Assembly: GCA_017508315.1 (NCBI GenBank)
Contig: JAFVZE010000214.1
Span: 1-11,489 of the forward strand
Direction: 5' to 3'
Source: Kiritimatiellia bacterium
GTDB taxonomy: Bacteria; Verrucomicrobiota; Kiritimatiellia; RFP12; UBA1067
DNA length: 11,489 bases
The first letter of the stretch is position 1; every line of letters starts with the position of its first letter. Shown in pieces: positions 8,501 through 11,489 of the stretch. The notes beneath the pieces are model-generated. The model saw only the letters and a program-made list of their open reading frames with translations. It was not told where the DNA came from and did no database searches. The translations under genes were made by a program, and so were the position numbers.

Positions 8501-8792
8501 TTCGCAGGCGTTCGAGATTTGGTGTCAGCGGGCGAAGCCGGGAATGGGTTTTTCCCGCTGCTCGTTTACAGGCAACCGCGTGATGAACGTCGGCGGCGGT
8601 TGGGGTGCCCGGACGCGCCCGAACCGGATTGTCGCGACACCGCTGCTTGTCTATAAAATGGAGACCGACACTGTGGATGTCACCGTCAGCGGCAACAGTT
8701 TCGAAGGTATGCCTAACGGTCTTATGTTCGTACTGAACGGAAAAGAATCGCTTTCGCGAGGATATCGCATTTTAGATAACATTGTCAAATAG
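5502..8792 (+). CDS. Exported multidomain protein: CBM-like, Ig/Fn3-like, TIM-barrel GH-like and parallel beta-helix modules
   Basis: A 1096-residue exported protein. Residues 1-18 are a Sec signal peptide (KKS, LLFALALCV core, cleavage after AGA). About 24-172 form a CBM4/9-like jelly roll: NPGFENG at the start, GKAWFDDVAL at the end. About 180-262 are Fn3/DUF4962-like (SPADGSEL, WKESAGARSYSIVVSR, LAPGTWYWKA). About 270-358 are a further Ig-like module. About 365-710 resemble a clan GH-A-like TIM barrel: FYTVAGKRFFPLSIYEV, FDNVHLYRW, CWYLYDEPE with E477 as likely acid/base, WDVHWTQAYGN, LSWWWYG and a C-terminal beta cap. No obvious nucleophile Glu is seen at the predicted seventh strand, which reads LILACND. 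About 716-1096 are a right-handed parallel beta-helix, opening with YLSNAGDDSNDGMTPESAW and containing coils such as NVTFRSLGGHG, IHIRDCRFENIGG, CTVEGCFFTGI and DIHMRSCHIENSSQAFEIW. It probably acts on an extracellular or periplasmic polysaccharide; substrate and EC class are unknown. GH127 follows 8 bases later. Confidence 0.85.
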   Translation: MKKSLLFALALCVSAAGAKDIGGIANPGFENGREMWIFETGNLRVVDDVSRTGKRSAFIEVKNAMTDGLYIKRHVPITGGGSYKAECYVKTEDVRKDACRQGSVGAGLIVEWLDANKKWIGTGEYACGLWGTADWRKVECKRLRAPIQARYAFVFLALRGAGKAWFDDVALSRADSAVEMISPADGSELECNTPLFAWKESAGARSYSIVVSRTKDFSREVRTYPAGGLMSYRLLDRLAPGTWYWKAIAPGREDAAPWRFVQLADQERDTLPPEVMTVGARVHSPSEKFEVTVRDDSFDGVKAVFEGQCAVPGRDAGAGLRKFVFAPPADGWAKGLTVGEMVTRDKHGNSAKRKFYLLNAPRPGNYVQLDREGFYTVAGKRFFPLSIYEVVPQYLKEVRAAGFDNVHLYRWEGAASDSECRKYLDECFAADGLRAFVGFNRGRSGNGLMQGNYDMVAARVGALADHQGLFCWYLYDEPELLDQFISPARLMSYKELINALDPYHPVVMSTWNNAMVGIRDYRPAWDVHWTQAYGNPDGMLKIIESQREHLGEKSPMTLILACNDSALAEIRRRGETPDPDKFARDYDLFRACAYLGIAMDFNGLSWWWYGKDRKDFYSAAQSPKAWRDFTKVIAEIKALRPLISSNGKVATGKAMVGESAILWWTKVYRAKRYLIAVSASEKPVDAVFSVPGFGRLRKSFGRYGVWCHSIECKDREVRYLSNAGDDSNDGMTPESAWRTIGKLNRDLPAGATARLRAGDVFYGTVEVMGGVDKDFRTFITSFGDGPKPVIAGTKNLRCDPAIWKTNAERYNYWFTDLADRSNFSGIDSDDANPGFLIVDGEIKAWRHFCRHDINRQWDFAGEDGKLYVYSTNNPALLAKDLKVAVNSHGMLLDSHTFVSNVTFRSLGGHGICAGWEKTAKTDIHIRDCRFENIGGSELLSFKGMRVRYGNGVEFGSNCFDCTVEGCFFTGIYDVAFTMQGVPSVTGWNDIHMRSCHIENSSQAFEIWCQRAKPGMGFSRCSFTGNRVMNVGGGWGARTRPNRIVATPLLVYKMETDTVDVTVSGNSFEGMPNGLMFVLNGKESLSRGYRILDNIVK

Positions 8793-8796
8793 AGGT
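8792..8796 (+). promoter_or_regulatory. Shine-Dalgarno site of the GH127 gene
   Basis: GAGGT begins on the last base of the preceding TAG stop codon and lies four bases before ATG 8801, so termination of the beta-helix gene and initiation of the GH127 gene share the same ribosome footprint. Confidence 0.55.
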
Positions 8797-8800
8797 AGAG

Positions 8801-10687
8801 ATGAAAAAATTGATTATGGCAATTGGCGTTGCGGGTCTTGGGGTGGTTTCGTCTGCCCAAATCGGAGATGTGCAGCTTAAGGGGCGGCTCGGAGAGTGTC
8901 TCGCTCGGATGATCGAGCGCCATGTCGAAGGAACCGATGTCGATTACATCACCGCTCCTTTTCTGGAGAAGACAGAGCGCCGTTACTGGTGGCAGAGCGA
9001 ATTCTGGGGCAAGTACATGCATTCGGCGGTGCCGTACCTTGCGTATTCCAATTCGCCGAAACTCAGGGCCAGTGTCGATCGCGGAATAGAGCGGATGCTC
9101 TCTTCGCAGGAACCATGCGGTTATATCGGCAACTATCCCGATGAGCTTCGGTGCGGAGAGGGCTGGGATGTGTGGGGTATGAAGTATACGATGATGGGGC
9201 TTCTGCATTATTATGACGGGCAGCGGGCAGCGGGCGGCGGGCAGCGGGCTTTGAATGCCTGCCGGAAGCTTTGCGACTACATAATCGGTGAGATCGGACC
9301 GGGCGGCAGGCGCAATCGCGAACTGTGGCAGACCGGAAACTGGTCGGGGTATGCAAGCTCGTCAATTCTCGAGCCGGTCGTCTGGCTTTACAAGCGCACG
9401 AAGGACAGGAAGTATCTCGATTTTGCCGCTTACATCGTAAAGGGGATGACCGAGCCGAAAGACGGGCCGCGGCTTCTGGACATGGCGCTTAAGGGCGTGT
9501 CGGTGGCCGACCGCAACGATCCCGGCTACAACATGAACGGCGAGTGGAGCTACGTCTGCAAGAAAGGGCGCTCGAAAGCCTACGAAATGATGAGCTGCTA
9601 TCAGGGCTTTCTGGAATATTTCGAGGTGACCGGACGCAAAGACCTCTTCGAGGCTGCGGTGAAGACGGGAGAGGACATCATCAAAGAGGAGGTCAATCTC
9701 GCCGGAGGCTGCGCGTCGTCCGAAGCGTGGTTCCACGGCGCGAGAAAACAGCATCTGCCGTACGAGCGGCTGCAGGAGACGTGCGTCACCACGACTTGGA
9801 TGCGCTTCTGCGAAAAGCTGCTCGACATGACCGGCGACTCCAGGTGGGCGGACCAGATCGAGCGCACTTTCTACAATTCCTACCTGGCGGCGATGAAGGC
9901 GGACGGCTCGGAATTTGCGGGCTACACTCCGCTTTCTGGCAACCGTTGGCACGGGCAGCACCACTGCTTTATGCATACCGACTGCTGCACCGCGAACGGA
10001 CCGCGCGGATTCCTCTGTTTCCTGAAGAAGCTCTTCCGCGTCAAGGACGGAGCGGCGGAGTTCAACTTCTACGCTTCGGCGCTCGCCAAAGGGGAACTTT
10101 CCGACGGCAGAAAGGTCGCTTTCGACATGTATTCGCTCTATCCGAGGTCGGAGAAGGCGCGGATAGTGAGCCATACCGAAAACGTCGGGACGGTCCCGCT
10201 CAAACTGCGCATTCCGGCCTGGAGCACGAACACGGTCGTGAAGCTCAACGGCAAAGAGCTGCCGGGGGTGAAAGGCGGAACCTATTTTACGCTTGAGCAC
10301 GAGTGGAAGCTCGGTGACGTCGTCGAGATCGAATTCGCAATGCCGGTCGTTGCGCACAAAGTGTCGCATCATGTGGCATTCACCCGCGGACCGGTGCTGC
10401 TGGCGCGCGACAGCCGATTCGGCGATGGCGATATGACCGAGCCTTTCCGCTGGCGCGAAATCGAGGACGGGAAGTTCACGGAAAACTTCAACGCGGTGCG
10501 CACGCCTTCCGGCGAAATGTGGATGGCTTTCTCCGCGACGCTGCCTGTCGGCACCCATCACGAAAACCCCGAGGCCGCGCTGCCTACGACCGTTAATTTC
10601 TGCGATTACGCATCCGCCGGCAACAGGTGGGAGCGGGACAATTACTATCGGACCTGGTTCCCGGTCGAGTTTGGGCCGGCGGATTGA
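8801..10687 (+). CDS. GH127/DUF1680 family glycoside hydrolase (beta-L-arabinofuranosidase-like), exported
   Basis: A 628-residue protein of usual GH127 length. Residues 1-19 are a Sec signal peptide (KK, LIMAIGVAGLGVV core, SSA/QI cleavage). An (alpha/alpha)6 barrel follows to about residue 410, then beta-sandwich modules (for example LKLRIPAWS and the VEIEFAMPV strand). In characterised GH127 (HypBA1) the zinc is held by Glu-x-Cys and a Cys-Cys pair, the first of which is the nucleophile, and a Glu upstream is acid/base. The same pattern is visible here: QETCVTTTW gives E326 and C328, TDCCTANGPR gives C395 (likely nucleophile) and C396, and E308 in CASSEAW is the likely acid/base, 18 residues before E326 rather than 16 in HypBA1. 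Activity on beta-L-arabinofuranosyl groups is the best guess, but the wider family includes other specificities. An internal 7-bp repeat encodes an extra glycine-rich loop at about 139-150. It probably acts with the upstream fusion protein. Confidence 0.9.
   Translation: MKKLIMAIGVAGLGVVSSAQIGDVQLKGRLGECLARMIERHVEGTDVDYITAPFLEKTERRYWWQSEFWGKYMHSAVPYLAYSNSPKLRASVDRGIERMLSSQEPCGYIGNYPDELRCGEGWDVWGMKYTMMGLLHYYDGQRAAGGGQRALNACRKLCDYIIGEIGPGGRRNRELWQTGNWSGYASSSILEPVVWLYKRTKDRKYLDFAAYIVKGMTEPKDGPRLLDMALKGVSVADRNDPGYNMNGEWSYVCKKGRSKAYEMMSCYQGFLEYFEVTGRKDLFEAAVKTGEDIIKEEVNLAGGCASSEAWFHGARKQHLPYERLQETCVTTTWMRFCEKLLDMTGDSRWADQIERTFYNSYLAAMKADGSEFAGYTPLSGNRWHGQHHCFMHTDCCTANGPRGFLCFLKKLFRVKDGAAEFNFYASALAKGELSDGRKVAFDMYSLYPRSEKARIVSHTENVGTVPLKLRIPAWSTNTVVKLNGKELPGVKGGTYFTLEHEWKLGDVVEIEFAMPVVAHKVSHHVAFTRGPVLLARDSRFGDGDMTEPFRWREIEDGKFTENFNAVRTPSGEMWMAFSATLPVGTHHENPEAALPTTVNFCDYASAGNRWERDNYYRTWFPVEFGPAD
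9218..9249 (+). repeat. Four-copy 7-bp tandem repeat inside the GH127 gene
   Basis: Four head-to-tail heptamers GGGCAGC, GGGCAGC, GGGCGGC, GGGCAGC, followed by a partial GGGC. They encode GQRAAGGGQRA in a helix-to-helix loop just after LLHYYD, where relatives normally have a short TGD-type turn. Because seven is not a multiple of three, gain or loss of one unit would shift the reading frame. Confidence 0.85.
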
Positions 10688-10710
10688 ACAGAAGGAATTG
10701 AACAGAAGGA
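10683..10710 (+). repeat. Perfect 14-bp tandem duplication between GH127 and MBL genes
   Basis: ATTGAACAGAAGGA occurs twice, back to back, with no mismatch. The first copy holds the GH127 stop codon TGA (10685-10687). The second provides the AAGGA of the ribosome-binding site of the next gene. It is probably a recent slippage or duplication event. Confidence 0.9.
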
Positions 10711-10711
10711 G
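10706..10711 (+). promoter_or_regulatory. Shine-Dalgarno site of the MBL-fold gene
   Basis: AAGGAG, five bases before ATG 10717. It is formed by the second copy of the 14-bp duplication plus the following G; the first copy lacks that G and is too far from the start to serve. It supports ATG 10717 over the nearby in-frame ATG 10723. Confidence 0.6.
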
Positions 10712-10716
10712 AGAAT

Positions 10717-11489
10717 ATGAACATGACACGAAGAGATTTTGTGAAGGACTGCGCCGCCGCCGGTCTTGTTGCCGGTATAGGGACCGGATGCGCCACACTG
10801 CCCAAAGAGACGCACTATCCCGGATGGAAGCCGGGCGAGATGGATCTCCACTTCATCTACACGGGAAGCGGCGAGAACATGTTCTACCGTCTTCCCGACG
10901 GAACCTCGATCCTCAACGACACGGGCGATTTTTTCCGTCCGAAGGATCTGAAATACACTCCGCTGCTGCCTTCGGCGGAGCGCGTGGGCGGAGAGTGGGT
11001 GAGCAGGTACATCCAGCGCGTGTACGGCGAGAAGAAAATCGACTATCTTCTGGTGTCCCACTACCATGCCGACCACATCGGGCACGGGCTTTTCGATACT
11101 CCGGAGACGCCGGAAGGGTCGCGCCGGTACAAAACTCTGCCCGACGGACGCAAGGTGAACGGCATTCTGAGCGTCGCCGAAGATTTTTCGTTCCGCCGCT
11201 ATCTCGACCACCAGTATCCTGAGCGCGGCATGTACCGTTCCGCCGACGGCAGCATGAGACTTTTGGCGCCGTGGCTCGACGAGCAGCAGAAGAAGGGCTT
11301 GAAGTGCGAACCGTTCAAGGTCGGGGCGCTGAACCAGATTGCGCTCCTGCGCGATCCTGAAAGCTTCAGGGATGTCTTTTCCGTGCGCAACATCTGCGCC
11401 AACGGCAAGCTCTGGGACGGGAAGGATTCATACCGCGACTATGCCGCCGAACAGGTTGCCTTTACCGGCAAAGACAAGGTGGCGCAAAA
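10717..11489 (+). CDS. Tat-signal metallo-beta-lactamase-fold hydrolase, 5' part
   Basis: An open frame of 257 codons running off the window end, so the C-terminus is missing. Residues 4-9 are TRRDFV, a twin-arginine motif, followed by the moderately hydrophobic AAAGLVAGIG. The GTGC ending at residue 25 could be a weak lipobox, so a Tat lipoprotein is possible. The mature part starts with MDLHFIYTGSGENMFYRLPDG (42-62) and LNDTG (66-70), the opening strands typical of ComEC-like or MBL hydrolases that act on small phosphoesters or are of unknown role. The metal motif HxHxDH is intact as H115, H117, D119 and H120, followed by IGHG. Zinc or another metal pair is expected; remaining ligands should lie later or beyond the window. 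It is 29 bases after GH127 and appears co-transcribed. Tat export implies it folds with its metal in the cytoplasm and acts outside it. Substrate is unknown. Confidence 0.85.
   Translation, partial: MNMTRRDFVKDCAAAGLVAGIGTGCATLPKETHYPGWKPGEMDLHFIYTGSGENMFYRLPDGTSILNDTGDFFRPKDLKYTPLLPSAERVGGEWVSRYIQRVYGEKKIDYLLVSHYHADHIGHGLFDTPETPEGSRRYKTLPDGRKVNGILSVAEDFSFRRYLDHQYPERGMYRSADGSMRLLAPWLDEQQKKGLKCEPFKVGALNQIALLRDPESFRDVFSVRNICANGKLWDGKDSYRDYAAEQVAFTGKDKVAQ

Noticed and set aside
9362..10798. Long antisense open frame of 478 codons under the GH127 gene
   Set aside because: It mirrors the GH127 coding frame, shows no domain or membrane pattern and spans the intergenic region and the start of the next gene.
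10671..11222. Plus-strand open frame of 183 codons at the GH127/MBL junction
   Set aside because: It is out of frame with the MBL gene, starts within the GH127 end and gives an Arg-rich sequence with no motif. The competing frame from 10717 has a Tat motif and HxHxDH.

Overview
The window is an 11.5 kb stretch of gene-dense bacterial DNA with moderately high GC. All eight supported genes lie on the + strand, separated by at most about 30 bases, and two of them overlap. It looks like one transcription unit, or the inside of one. No promoter, rho-independent terminator, RNA gene, CRISPR array or transposon was recognised. The mix of an autotransporter-type beta-strand-repeat protein, exported multidomain carbohydrate-active proteins, Gfo/Idh/MocA and MDR oxidoreductases and a Tat-exported metallo-beta-lactamase-fold protein is typical of the PVC group (Kiritimatiellota, Lentisphaerota or Verrucomicrobiota), often from gut or marine metagenomes. 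That assignment is an inference from gene content, not from a marker gene.

Layout. At 2-1123 is the 3' end of a secreted or surface protein with autotransporter-associated beta-strand repeats; its 5' part is outside the window. At 1148-2419 is an MFS permease. At 2406-3419, 3440-4501 and 4529-5491 are three cytoplasmic oxidoreductases: Gfo/Idh/MocA type, a zinc-less MDR, and a PIG3-type quinone reductase-like MDR. At 5502-8792 is a 1096-residue exported protein that joins carbohydrate-binding and Ig/Fn3-like modules, a TIM-barrel glycoside-hydrolase-like module and a C-terminal parallel beta-helix. At 8801-10687 is an exported GH127 (DUF1680) family protein with the expected zinc and cysteine-nucleophile residues. 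At 10717 to the window end is a Tat-signal metallo-beta-lactamase-fold protein whose 3' end is missing.

Working model (inference): the exported enzymes, the TIM-barrel/beta-helix protein and the GH127 enzyme, trim a glycan, perhaps an arabinose- or uronate-containing plant or algal polysaccharide. The MFS permease imports the released sugar or sugar acid, and the three dinucleotide-dependent oxidoreductases oxidise or reduce it in the cytoplasm. There is no SusC/SusD pair, so this is not a Bacteroidetes-type PUL. The most unusual items are the TIM-barrel plus beta-helix fusion, the oxidoreductase trio with non-canonical motifs, and two short tandem repeats. One repeat duplicates a stop-codon and ribosome-binding-site segment between genes. 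The other is a 7-bp array inside the GH127 gene whose copy number would change the reading frame.
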